From NCBI RefSeq assembly GCF_030704535.1, contig NC_081820.1:1741001-1805000 (forward strand): a stretch of DNA of 64,000 nt. The letters run 5' to 3'. The DNA is from Vitis vinifera. Lineage: Eukaryota > Streptophyta > Magnoliopsida > Vitales > Vitaceae. Shown here piece after piece: positions 1-12,268 of this stretch. A program made the position numbers and the translations under genes. The notes beneath the pieces were generated by a model, which was given only the letters and a program-made list of their open reading frames with translations, ran no database searches and had not been told where the DNA came from. Each line of letters begins with the position of its first letter. The first letter of the stretch is position 1.

Positions 1-240
1 AATCCTTGCAAATGAATAATATTTTTGAACTTCTAGTTCACATTGATTAGTACAATAATCAAAATGAGTCAAAGTCAATGCATTCCAAATAATTTCATGT
101 CGTTCTTCTGAAACTAGCTCTTCTTCCCTTAAAGGCAGGAAAATTGTCTCATTAAAATGATAATTTGCATAATATGTCATTCTACCTTTCAAGTGTATAA
201 GTAGACTAGTCACTAGATAAAAACTTCTAGTTTTATAATG
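1..240 (-). pseudogene. Ty1/copia polyprotein remnant, C-terminal integrase region, truncated by window edge
   Basis: Read on the minus strand, an open frame runs from about 240 to the window edge. It contains FNETIF and then LTHFDYCTNQCELEVQK, which resembles the segment just after the copia integrase core (usual pattern: HLDPRT-x-QCELEVQ). The next portion of the polyprotein would lie to the left of the window. No intact ORF or flanking LTR is visible, so it is annotated as a decayed fragment. The assignment is by remembered family resemblance only. Confidence 0.5.
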
Positions 241-1589
241 TACATCCATACGACTTTGTAATGAATTAATGTATCATTGTTTACCCCAGGGGACCAAGTT
301 GGTCTTACAAGGCTTTTTTAGATCTAGCATTATATAAAGTGTCATTCATATGGAATCAAATACCATTAGTAACATAGTATAAACTCTTTTGGAGTCTTTA
401 ATCAAGTTTTTATCACCTAATAATATGAACATTGTTTGTCATCAATATTATGCAATTAATAATACAAGAGTTTCATCAAAATAACAAGTCATAAAATATG
501 TCATAAAGACTTCGCCTTTATAGAGTTGAAGAAATATTATCATAGAGAAAGAGTTAAAATCAATAGAAAAATACTAGTCATCGATAATGACTTACTTTAA
601 TAAGTTGTGTAAAAGCAATGAAAGCATGTATAAAAAACAAAACAAATATGAAAAAAATAATTCAAAGTTATATATTTCTTAAATATCTTACACGCTTGAT
701 TTTATAAGTGTGGAACAATATAGACATGAAATAACTATAAAGTATTTCAATAATCTAAATCAACGTGCAAAAATTTATTCATAAATCAAAGTTTCAAGAG
801 AACATATCATGATTTCAAACATCTTGTAATTTTTTTCATGTCTCAAAACTTTAATTTAAACACTACAAATTCATCTAAATATAAATGTAAAGATATAATA
901 GAATATATTAAAAACAATAGTTGAATCTATAGTGATTGAAAAATTATTTTTGAATAATGAATTAATAAAAATATCATGTGACAACATGCAATAATATATA
1001 TTATTTTATACAACTCAAAATTTTTCAATCATAAAAACATGTCTAAAAAAAATTGACATGCAAAATTAATTTATTAATCATATGACCAAGTCATACATTT
1101 CATATATATCAAAAAATAATAATAATAATAATAATCAAAATTTTCAACACATAATTTCATTATTAAATTCCAATAAATAAATCCAAATAAAAAAAAATAT
1201 TATCCATAATTTTCAAGATATAAGTACATATGTTATTAAAAAATCTCAACTTTCTATATGAAATAATCATATTTTACATAAGATATTGGAAAATCCAACT
1301 ATTATCTCAAAAGATTATTGTGTATTAAACAACTAGAATAAAAAAAAATCTAAAATATCATCTTTAACACAAGAATATTAAATATAAATATCATAATTTC
1401 ATGCACTCCAAAAATTTCACATCTATATGTAAATATTTCTACTAATAACGATATAAATTCTAATAATAAAAGTTCATTAAAAAAATATCAAGCATTTACC
1501 TATTTTTATAGCTTGATATACAAAATATTAATCTTTTGATAATATATAAATATTATATATATGTTTATTATCATAACTTTATACTATAA
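241..1589. other. AT-rich intergenic DNA, nothing recognised
   Basis: Strongly AT-rich sequence with short poly-A runs and an (AAT)n tract near 1109-1131. I see no ORF with family similarity, no RNA gene and no clear transposon ends. The left part may be more of the decayed copia element. Confidence 0.5.
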
Positions 1590-2830
1590 TATATTTTACT
1601 ATAACTTTTGCTTATATGAATTTCATAAAGTTGTACAAAATTGTTAACTAACAATTTTGTTCTCTATACCTTCTAGTTATAAGAAAGTACATATTAACAA
1701 CTTTGACATAACATTTGATTAGCACAAAGAATATTAATTTGCTCATTTTCATAACTTCGGGTTATGGATAATAATATTTATATAACTTTTGGTTATATTC
1801 ATATAGTTTTTTACTATACGAGTTTTAAAAATTATTAATTTACTAATTTTTTTCTTCATAGTTCAGGTTATGAAAAATTAAAATTAAAATAATGTTATAA
1901 TAACATTAAAAATTAACAATTATGTTATGATACAACTTCTAGTTATATAACAAAATTTTAAAAAAATTATGTATCTTCTAGCTACATAGTTGTTCATTAA
2001 CAATTTTGTTTTGTATAACTTCTGGTTATACAAGAGATTTAGAAATTGTACGCACAACTTCCGGCTATAAAACAATTATTAATAAAAATTGTTTCAATAA
2101 TTTCTGGTTATGAAAAATGCGTGAATACGAAATAAAAATTAAAAACCAATATTTTTCATAATTTTGGGTTATGATTGTTTTGTCAAAATAAGAAACTAAG
2201 CAAATTTGTACATAGTTTTGGGCTATGAACTATTTTTTATGTAAATTTGTGCATAGTTTCAGGCTATGAATTATTCGTATATAACTTCCAGTTACACAAT
2301 ACAATTAAAAGAAATTGAAGAATTAAAAGTTAATATCTTTCATAGCTTCAGGTTATGAACTTTTTTTTAATGTAAATTTGTACATAACTTCAAGTTATGA
2401 ACTATTCATTTTATATCTTTTGACTATATAATATTACTTTATATATCTGAAAGCTATATTGTATAATTTAAAACAAATAATTACGAATTATATGCATAAC
2501 TTCTGGCTATGTATTTGTAATTTTGGGTTTGTATATAACTTTAGACTATGAACTATTCATTATATAGGTTTTAGTCATATAATGTTGTTTCATATAACTT
2601 CTACTTATATAATATATTAAAAAGTAATTAGGGATCTTATACATAGCTTCCGGCTATATATTAGTAATTTTGTAATTTACCTCTTAACATTTGGTTATGA
2701 AGATTGTGCATATTTTTCATAACTTCTGGTTATAAAAAATTTTCTATATAACTTCTACTTATTAAATAATTAAAATATATAATTATATGAAATATGATTC
2801 ATATAGCTTCTAGCTATGAGATAAAGTAAA
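1590..2830. repeat. Array of about 20 short hairpin-forming repeats
   Basis: A 15-21 bp imperfect palindrome, consensus CATAACTTCTGGTTATG, recurs about every 40-70 bp. Clear copies start near 1750, 1781, 1857, 2012, 2157, 2211, 2252, 2341, 2492, 2642, 2719 and 2800. Each has a 5-6 bp stem around a pyrimidine/G loop. Stem changes are often paired: CATAA with TTATG in some copies, CATAG with CTATG in others; an outer C-G pair in some, T-A in others. Spacers are AT-rich and not repeated. No coding potential is seen. It is not a known repeat class that I can name. Confidence 0.6.
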
Positions 2831-3618
2831 TAAAAATTATAATAATACAATGCATACTATTCATATTTCATTCGAAGAGAATAAGACTATATACTTATAA
2901 GAAATTTTGTAGATGAATTCTTCTATTTTTCTATCTTGAACATTCTTTTCTAAAATCACTTTTCCATAGTTAGTGTCAAAATTTTCCACAGTTAGTGTAA
3001 AAATTTTCCACGTAAAAATTCTTGTGTCATCTATATATTTGTTTGATCATTTGAGTATTTTGGTTATGTTGATTATCCTGATATCTCAAAGGTCTTAAAT
3101 TGGATTAATAAATTTCATTTTTTAATTATATATTTTTAAATACACTCATTTACTCCTTTAGGTGTTACCGGAGTGGACATTGATTTTTTAGTAGTCATAT
3201 AGGGTGTTTGAACCTACATATTACACACATCATAAGCATCATAAAACTACAATTTCAATCATATTTTATAACTCAACTCCCACGCAAACAAGAATACAAC
3301 ATACGATAAGAATTAACATTTAACTATTTCAATTTTAAGTAAATACAATTTGAGAAGACTTTTAAATATTCGGTAGCTCCAACACATCATTCCGTGATTA
3401 AAAAAAATTATTTTTAATTTAATATACAATCAAATAATTTATTTAGAAGAAAACACTTTCACTAGAAGCATGAACAAATAAGCTTGTAAACTAATTTGTT
3501 TCATAATATTTTTGAAAACATTTTTTAAAGACAACTTTAAAAAATAATTTTGATTGTTTTTTAAAATAAATTGTTTCAAAATTCAAACATAAAAAATAGT
3601 TTTATAGTATACTTTTGT
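2831..3618. other. AT-rich spacer with a short internal duplication
   Basis: No gene is seen. A block containing TTAGTGT followed by AAAATTTTCCAC is repeated in tandem near 2970-3015. The rest is unremarkable AT-rich DNA leading up to the TSD of the solo LTR. Confidence 0.4.
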
Positions 3619-3623
3619 AAAAT

Positions 3624-6600
3624 TGTAGACCCCTTTAAACTAAAAAAAATCTAAAAAACTAATAGTTTTTCCTTGGGTTTTGGGACCACCCAGGAGAGAG
3701 GAATTTTCTTCATTTTTTGAAGTTAGGGGGAGGGGGACACCTCCCATGAAACCAACTGCATTGGACGTGTAGCAAAAGAGGATGGCTGGCCATGGTGGTG
3801 GTTGGAGATGGGGACTTGCTGAGTGGTGCATAGGGAAGCAAGTGGTGGCTTGGGGAGCAAGCCAAGAAGGAAAAGGGAACAAGAGTATTTGGGGTTGGCT
3901 GGAGAGGTAGAGACGGGGGGATGGAGTCCGGAAGAGAGGATTGGTCAGAGAGAAGCTAGGAAGGACATCTAGTGCATTTACAGGTATACTCATATTTAAC
4001 CATACTTTTTGTTATTCTGAGTATCACTCCCCAGGATGTCTTTGTTGATTTACTTGACGTTTTTCCACTTATGTTGTTGGTGCCTTCTCCGTTGCATTAA
4101 TTTGGCTTGAATAATGGATGAGGGTCTCTACCATATTCATTGTGGGACATCCAGATATATGTATGGTATTGTTTTTTGTTTGTTTTGTGTTTTGGAATCA
4201 TTTATGTTTCTTCTCACCAGCATGAGCATTGAGAACCATGCAAACATGGCTACATCATACCCATCTTCCACCTCACCACCTCATCACTCACGTTTCCCAT
4301 CCACTTCCCCCCCCATGCTCACCCTTATCTCACCCACATTCCTCTCCTTCTTCAATGGGCGGAAATTCACTCTGCACCTCCCGTGAGCTCCTCCGCCGCT
4401 GGCGCGCCAAGGGTTGCATCTTCACCCTCCTACTTCCCCTTAAACGACCCCCATGATCGCCACTCTGCCCATCAAACCGCCACTTCCGGAGATGGAGCCC
4501 GCCAATCATCATCATCGTCGTCGTCGCCTTCCTTTTCATCAAGATCTTCGTCTAGTAGCAGCGACGGCGGCGAGACCAGCAGCGCCAACAGTGGCAGCGG
4601 CAACGCAAGCGCAAGTTGAAGCGGCAACCCCCATCCTCTTCCTCCATTTCATCACAACCGTCATCGACATGCAAGCCCCGTTCCTCACTGCCAACCTGCT
4701 ACCCATTAACCATCCATCTAACTTTTTAAAAATGAGGTGGCGTCATCCCTTGATCTCCATGGTAGATATTTTGGGTTATGGGTCTTGTTGGTGGGCTCCC
4801 AAAGCATTAAGTTGTGGGCCTAAGCTGCTTCATGTAGGCTTTAAGCCTCATCCTCTAAGTTTAAGCTAGATTAGTGTAGGCTCCAATGGGCCAAGTTTTT
4901 GGCCCTCTTAAGTCATTGTTTCTTTAATGATGCAAATATGATTTTTATGAAGGTTCTATCTTTAAATAACCTTTCAATTTTTTTTTTTTAAATTTAATTA
5001 TACAAAATACCATTTTCGAAGCAATTTCCTAAAATTTGGTTTTAAATTTAGTTCATGAAACTTTGATGCCTGAAAATTCAATTTACCTAAACTTCGTTTT
5101 TTTTTAAAATTCGATTTTCCAACTTTCCATTCGTGAAATAATTTTTTAAGATTTTAATTTTAGGTCTAGTTCTCCAAGATCCAAATTTTTAAATTTAATT
5201 CTCCAACAAAATTCCCCAATTCTGAATTTAATCTTTTTTTTAAAATGTCACCTTCAAATAAATTTTCGCAACTCCATTTCCTTTCAAGTCAAATCTTCAA
5301 AAATTTCATTCTCAAATAAATCTTTAAAATGCCCTTTTTCTTAGACTTAATCCTCAATTTTCCGCTTTCTAATAATTTTTCAATATTCCGACTTCTTAAT
5401 TTAATATTCAATTCCCACGATTCCAATTTTTTACACTTATTTATTTAATCATTATTATTTTCGTTATTATTAGCTTTATCCCATTTATTTATTTATTTTA
5501 AAATTTCCGATCATTAAAGTTCAATTCTTCAAAAATCTGACTTCCAAATTTAATTTTCAATCTAAAAAATTCCACTATTCACTTTCGTTCGCTTAAATAT
5601 TATTTTGGTCATTATTATTATAATTCAATTTATTCATTTATTCATTTCATTTAAAAATTTCAATTGTTAAAGTTAAATTTTTCAAAAATCTGACTTTTAA
5701 ATTTAATTTTCAATCTAAAAAATTTCACTATTCACTTTCGTTCGCTTAAATATTATTTTGGTCATTATTATTATAATTCAATTTATTCATTTATTCATTT
5801 CATTTAAAATTTTCAATTGTTAAAGTTAAATTCTTCAAAAATCTGATTTTCAAATTTAATTTTCATTCTAAAAAATTCCACTATTCACTTTCGTTCGCTT
5901 AAATATTATTTTGGCCATTATTATTATAATTCCATTTATTTATATATTCATTTCATTTAAAAATCCCAATCATTAAAGTTCAATTCTTCAAAAATCCGAC
6001 TTCCAAATTTAATTTTCAATCTAAAAAATTCCACTATTCACTTTTGTTCGCTTAAATATTATTTTGGTCATTATTATTATAATTCCATTTATTTATTTAT
6101 TCATTTCATTTAAAATTTTAATCGTTAAAGTTCAATTCTTCAAAAATCTGACTTCCAAATTTAATTTTCAATCTAAAAAGTTTCCACTATTCACTTTCTT
6201 TCACTTAAATATTATTTTGGTCATTATTATTATAATTCCATTTATTTATTTATTCATTTCATTTAAAAATTTCAATCGTTAAAGTTCAATTCTTCAAAAA
6301 TCTGACTTCCAAATTTAATTTTCAATCTCAAAAATTCTACTTTTTACTTTCATTCGTTTAAATATTAATTTGGTCATTATTATTATAATTCCATTTATTT
6401 ATTTATTCATTTCTTTTAAAAATTTCAATCATTAAAGTTCAACTCTTCAACAATCTGACTTCCAAATCTAATTTCCAATATTAAAATTCCACTATTCATA
6501 TTCATTTGTTTAATGATTGTTTTCGTTATTATTATTATTCCATCCATCTACTTATTCACTTATTCATAAATTTAAAATCCTAAATAATTCTTCAAATTTC

Positions 6601-7823
6601 CAATTTCTAAATTCAATTTCCAATTTCCAATTTCCAAAATTCTCATCTTCGTAATTATTTATCCCATCATTATTATTTTCGTTATTCTATTCATTTATTT
6701 ATTCACTTGTTCATTTATTTAAAATTTCATCCTTAAATAATTCTTTAAATTTCCAATCCCTAAGTTCAAATTCCAATTTCTGAAATCCTAACTTCCTCAA
6801 TTATTTATTCAATCATTATTATTTTGTCATTATTATTATTTCATTCATTTATTTAAAATTCTGTCTTTAAATAATTCTTCAAAATTTCGATTCCCAAATT
6901 TAGTTTTTTGAAATTCCAATTTTCCAATTTCCGAACTTAATTTTCAGTTTCCAATATTCCAATTCTCGCATTTATTTCGTCACTTATTTATTATTATCAT
7001 TTTATGCATTTATTTCTAAAAATTCTGCCTTCGAATGATTTACAAGATTTCCAATTTTTATAATTCAAGTTTCATAATTTATACTTCTCAAATAATTTTC
7101 AATTCTGATTTTTTTCAAAATTTAATTTCCAAAGTCCCAATTTTTGTAATTTAATTTTTAAAAAAATCCCGAACTCTCAAACAATTTTCAAAATTCCAAT
7201 TTCTTTCAAATTTAATTTCTAAAATTCTCATTCTTACATTTAATTTCTAAAAATCCAATTTTCAAATAATCTCTAAGACTCCAATTTTCAAATAAATTTC
7301 AAAAATCCAGTTTTCCCTCCTGTTTTAATTTCTGTTTGGTGATGCATGAGATACATTTTGTGCTCTTTACTGTACACTGACTCCATTTTTATGATAGCGC
7401 ATTGCTCGTTCGTGGCCCAGGTATGCATCCACTCCCATTTTGGTCATTCTCTAATCACGTTTTGATTCCCATATGTGCATGATCGATTAGAGTATCCATT
7501 GATTTTCCTATTGAATGTCACGCCAGCTTCATTTTATTAGTAGAGACCCGACTTTAGAGACTTAAAGGGATGTTACGGTATCTATCGTACCTTTCCGATA
7601 AGTAACTTGACCTCCGAGCCTGATCTGGTTTTTCACAAATCACCTTTTTCAAAATAAGAAGTCACGCTTAGAGTTTTCTTTCCTATTTTGTTTACTTTTT
7701 TAAAAATAAAACAAAAATAAGTGGCGACTCCAAGTCATTTTTTTTAATAATAAAATCATTTTCAAATAAAAATTAAGCTCGCTATCGAATGGAAAAAGCA
7801 TAAGCCAAAATGCAGGGTCCACA
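3624..7823 (+). mobile_element. 4.2-kb solo LTR of a gypsy-type retrotransposon with 5-bp TSD AAAAT
   Basis: The segment starts TGTAGACCCC and ends GGGTCCACA, so it has TG...CA ends in a short inverted repeat. It is flanked by AAAAT at 3619-3623 and again at 7824-7828, as expected for an LTR-retrotransposon TSD. The last ~480 bp (about 7330-7823) are clearly homologous to the 3' part of the gypsy LTR at 42473-43443, which sets the + orientation. There is no internal gag/pol, primer-binding site or second LTR, so it is read as a solo LTR left by recombination. It is unusually long and contains a GC-rich Ser/Pro-coding-like patch (about 4380-4640) and a 153-bp tandem array. Confidence 0.75.
5516..6590. 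repeat. 153-bp tandem repeat array inside the solo LTR
   Basis: The landmark AAAGTT plus its following sequence recurs at 5516, 5669, 5822, 5975, 6127, 6281 and 6434, giving periods of 152-154 bp over seven units. More degenerate units seem to continue to about 7300 and just upstream of 5516. The units are AT-rich and non-coding. Confidence 0.85.
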
Positions 7824-7828
7824 AAAAT

Positions 7829-8099
7829 ATAAATATTGAAAAAAAATTGTTTCTATTATAAAAAAAAAAAAAAATTATGTGGGCATGTAGTCTTATCCAA
7901 GGAATGATTAATGTAAATTGTTTACAAAAATTTCCTTATTTGGAATTGGATTTTGCAAAGGGAATCTAGTAGAAGTCAATCTTTCCCCTTTGGGATTTTT
8001 CACGGCATAATTTGGAGGGAGAAGACACTTGGAGTGCTGAGTCATCATTCATTATTTTTCTGTTTTCGGAGGAATAATTTTTTTTAAGATTTTTTTTTG

Positions 8100-8154
<55 letters not shown>

Positions 8155-8569
8155 TAATAATTAAAAAGTAAGTATTTTTTAATAAATTAAATATTTAACA
8201 AAATTGAAGATTTTTTTTTCTTCAAATTTTAATAATTTTCTTAAAAATATTTTCAATAAAATACTTCAAATAAAAACATGAATACTATTAACATGTGGTT
8301 TCAAATTTATAATATTATTTTTAGATAAAAATAAAATAAAATTTTGAATTTTATCTAATATATTATAAAGAGTATAAATGAAAAATGAATATATTAAAAA
8401 TTAAAAAGTTAAAAAATTTGAAATCAATATAAGGAAGGATTGAAGAAATTTTATGGAATTTAATTATATTTTTTTATTTGCTTTTAATCAATACAAGGAA
8501 ATTGTTTGACGTGTACAAAAAAAAAATTATTGTTCTAAAAAATGGAAATAAATAAATAAGAGGAAGAGA
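7829..8569. other. AT-rich upstream region of the HSF gene with (TA)n tract
   Basis: Intergenic DNA between the solo LTR and the HSF. It includes a perfect (TA)n microsatellite at about 8103-8150. No gene is seen. The proximal part probably belongs to the HSF promoter. Confidence 0.5.
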
Positions 8570-8614
8570 AACATTTTCCAGGAAAATTCCTCCGAACATT
8601 TTCTTGGAAAATTC
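8570..8614 (+). promoter_or_regulatory. Duplicated GGAAAATTC-type element upstream of HSF
   Basis: Two near-identical 20-mers, AACATTTTCCAGGAAAATTC (8570-8589) and AACATTTTCTTGGAAAATTC (8595-8614), lie about 220 bp upstream of the HSF start codon. Each contains GAAAATTC, which fits one GAAnnTTC dyad of a heat-shock element. A canonical three-unit HSE is not perfect, so this is only a candidate autoregulatory site. Confidence 0.3.
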
Positions 8615-8830
8615 TTTTTTTTTTTTTTTTCTTTTTTGAAAAGAGACTTGGGGGAGGGGGCAGGGTAGCTAAGGAGGAAAAAAAAAGGGAATGAGTCAGC
8701 ATGTGGTGCTGGCCCTGCCCACTCCAGTCTTCGTTCTATTCCTGAAACCCTCTTTTCACCTCTCTCTCTTCACATTTCTCTCTCAGATCTCCGATGACCA
8801 CCAACACCAACTGAACCTCTCCCCGGGCAC

Positions 8831-11800
8831 ATGGCGGCGTCTTCGGCAATCTCCTCGGCAGCGTCGATCTCGAATCTGCCGCCGCCGTTCCTCAGCAAGA
8901 CCTACGACATGGTAGACGATCGGGCCACCGACTCGGTGGTATCGTGGAGTAGCGGCAACAACAGCTTTGTTGTCTGGAATGTTCCGGAGTTCTCTAGAGA
9001 CCTTTTGCCCAAGTACTTCAAGCACAATAATTTCTCCAGCTTTGTGAGGCAGTTGAATACTTATGTGAGTGTTTCGTTTTTGTTTTCGATTTTTGTTCTG
9101 CTGCTGTGCTGTTGGTTCTGAATGCGTGATCGCTTGTTTGGATTTGTGGAAATTGTGGTGTGGTGAGTTTGTAGTAAAGAAAGGGAGGATATTGTTTTGG
9201 TATAGTTAGTTTTTTTTTTTTTTTTTTTTTTTGAGGAAAAAAATTCTCGAGAAAAGAAAAGAAATTAGTTTTGGATCATCCGAGAGCTTCCGAATCAGCT
9301 TTCCCTAGTGGAAATTGAGAGTATTGTGGTGTGGTGAGTTTGGATTGAATAAATGGAGGATCCTAGTGGAGTTGTTTTGGGAAGTTTGCGAATTTTTCTG
9401 TCTGTTTATCAGGAAAAATTTTTCTTGAGAGAGATTTTAGTTCATTTGAGAAACTCCACAGCTACTTTCCCAAGTGGGAACTGGAGAGAATTGTGGTTTG
9501 GTGGATTTGGAGTAAATAAATGGAGGATCCGAGCGGAGTTGGCTTGGGGAGGTTGGAAAATCTTCTATTTGGTACTCAAGAGAAGTTTTTTAGATCAACT
9601 GGGAATCTTAAAGCCATTTGAAATCGAGAGAATTGTGGTTTGGTGAATTTTGAGGAAAGAAATGGAGGTTCTGAGTGTTGGTTGGGAGATTTTTTCGGTC
9701 TGCTTAGGAGAACTTTTTCCAGAGAAAAAATGAATTGATTATTTTGATCGGTTGAAGAACCTTCAAATCTACTTCACAAGTGGAAAATTGGGCGGATTAT
9801 GGTTTGAACAATTTGGAGCAAATAAATGGATGATCTGAGTGGAGTTGTTCTGGGAGGATGAAAAATTTTCTGCTTTTACCAGGAAAACCTTTTTTTTTTT
9901 TTTTCTCAAGTACAACCACTTTCCCAAGTGGTAACTGAGGAGAATCATGTTCTGACAAGATTTGAGTAAATTTTTCTGTTTGTTTCTCAGGAGAATATTT
10001 CCTGAGGAAAAAAAAAGAGATCAACTATTCTCTATAGAATTACAGTTGAAGCTATTAGGACCTTCTGATAATTATTAGTCATATTTATTGTTCTTGGTAC
10101 ATCCATTGCATTAAACAAATCCTTTTGGTTGGGTTCGATATGTACTTGTGATTTTGTGATGCTTTTATGTGTAACTGAAGAGAGGGTTTGGATATTGGTT
10201 GTGCATAGTCAACTTGGCCTTTGGGGTTTAGGTGTCTTTACAATTTGGGACTTAACCAATTTTTAAATTAAGCGTGGTCCGCTGTTTTGGGATCATGTTT
10301 TTACTGAATGGGGATTAAGGGAAAATAGTATGTTTTTACAGTGGGTGTAAAATGCATGTGCTATTGGCAAGTCACCACATTTATATTTTCAAGTGAAAGA
10401 ATAAGAGTCTTGGCACAAAAGAAAAAAAAAAGGAATATTTTCCTGCCAAGAGGGGGCCTGACTTGGTGGAACCTGACAGAACTTGCATGTGAAATTTCCT
10501 TCATTGTCATCTGTGGTAATTCCAGGAAGGACTTATAGTTTCACTCCTTTTGGTTCTTGGAAACAGTGAGGGACAAAAGACAAATGAATAAAAAATAAAA
10601 ATAGAATCAATTTTGTTCTTTGGATTTTTTTGGTAGGTGGGTGGATGCCCATGATGCCCCTAATGGTGGTAGGATGGTGGAGATTGGTGATATCCAACGA
10701 ATCTGAATTTGTTTTCAATGGAATGTGCTTGTTATATGCTTATATTTAAATATATGCTAGTGGTCTTCCCTTTATTTGGTTACTTCCAAGGAGTAGCACT
10801 GATCAACCCTGACCTGTGAGATGTTAGTCAGCTTGATATTTCGATGCCAATCCTGCTTTATGCATGCGCTATTTTGTTAATTGTCTTGAATATTATTTAT
10901 TTGTGTTTGTGATCAAAACTTAGTTTCTAAGGGGTAGTTTTTTTCTTCACTTTAATCAAACAGGGATTTAGGAAGGTGGATCCAGACCGCTGGGAATTTG
11001 CAAATGAGGGTTTTCTAAGAGGTCAAAAACACCTTTTGAAGAGTATTAGTAGGCGAAAATCCACTCATGTACATACTCATAATCAACAACTACAACAACA
11101 ACAACAACAACAACAACAAACTCAAGTGCAAAGCTCATCGGGAGCATGTGTTGAGGTAGGGAAGTTTGGGCTTGAAGAAGAGGTTGAGCGGCTTAAAAGA
11201 GATAAGAATGTTCTTATGCAAGAACTTGTTAGGTTGAGGCAGCAGCAGCAAACAACTGATCACCAGTTGCAAACTGTTGGGCAGCGTGTTCAAGATATGG
11301 AGCAACGGCAGCAACAAATGATGTCATTCCTTGCAAAAGCTGTACAAAGCCCTGGTTTCTTAGCTCAGCTGGTACAGCAGCAGAATGATAGCAAAAGGCG
11401 CATTACAGGTGTCAATAAGAAAAGGAGACTTCCAAAGCAGGAGGAAGAGATCCATTCTGCTAAGCATGCTACCACTGCTCCAGATGGGCGGGTTGTCAAG
11501 TACCAGCCTCTAATGAATGAGGCTGCAAAAGCAATGTTGCGACAGATCTTGAAGATGAATGCGACTCCAAGGCGAGAGCCTTCCATTAACCCTGATGCTT
11601 TCCTAATTGATGATGTTCCATCCTCCAATGCATTAGATAGTTTGAGCTCATCAAGTCGGGTTTCAGGAGTGACCCTTGCAGAAGTTCCACTAACATCTGG
11701 TCAGTCTTACTTGCCAGTGGAGTCAGCATATTCATCCAATCATCTATCAGCTGGCATCTCTGAGACCCAGTCTTCCCCCACTGTCATGACTGACTCAGTA

Positions 11801-12268
11801 AAAGCAGCTCAATTCCCAGAAGTCAATGTACCTAATTCTCAGGAAGATACTGTCTTGACTGACTTCACTCAAATGGAAGGAATCATTCCAGAAAGCACGG
11901 TTGAAATCCCTAATGTTGGCATGGTTGGCACTGAAACTGGGAGTCCAGGGTATATGGATCCAATGGCAGGCATTTTAGATGGGGTAGTTCCTGCAGAAAC
12001 TGATGAGTTCTCGCTTGATTCCAATGTAGATAGCTTGCTGGATGGGATACCCAAGCTTCCCAGCATTAATGATGCTTTCTGGGAACAGTTTCTTGCAGCA
12101 AGCCCACTCACTGGTGACACAGATGAGATTCATTCAAGCATGCTGGAAGATAATGTGGTCAATGTACATGAGTTACAGCCAGGGGTGAACGGATGGAATA
12201 ATACCCAGCATATGGATCATCTTACAGAACGAATGGGCCTTCTTGCATCAAAGGCCAAGGGGATGTGA
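8831..12268 (+). CDS. HSFA1: Class A1 heat-shock transcription factor
   Basis: Two coding exons, 8831-9064 and 10964-12268, encode 512 aa. The single intron (GTGAGT...CAG) splits the DNA-binding domain after QLNTY, the conserved position in plant HSFs. Visible domains: winged-helix DNA-binding domain at about 16-108; a Gln tract from a CAA run; a heptad-repeat oligomerisation region with the class A insertion; a basic nuclear-localisation cluster NKKRRLPKQ; an AHA activator motif DAFWEQFL at about 448-455; and a C-terminal Leu-rich export-like motif [10 protein letters not shown]. Layout and C-terminus fit HSFA1, the master activators of the heat response, which act in the nucleus as trimers on heat-shock elements. 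Which A1 paralogue (a, b, d or e) it is cannot be settled here. The start lies just after a CT-rich leader and is followed by an Ala/Ser-rich N-terminus usual for the family. Confidence 0.93.
9152..10010 (+). repeat. Degenerate tandem repeat (142-171 bp units) in HSF intron 1
   Basis: The landmark ATTGTGGTKTGGTGRRTTTG and following sequence (AAATGGAGG...GAGTGGAGTTG...) recur at about 9152, 9323, 9490, 9632, 9797 and 9944. This makes roughly six diverged units filling nearly half of the 1.9-kb intron. Units also share a closing block of the type CTTTCCCAAGTGG. No ORF is conserved across them. Confidence 0.75.

Noticed and set aside
1590-2830. CRISPR-like array (short palindromic repeats with unique spacers)
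   Set aside because: Repeats are imperfect and vary in length, spacing is irregular, there are no cas genes, and the context is a plant nuclear genome.
4114-4869. Several overlapping ORFs of 70-138 aa
   Set aside because: They lie inside the solo LTR, in different frames, without family motifs or plausible gene structure. Only the compositional oddity is reported.
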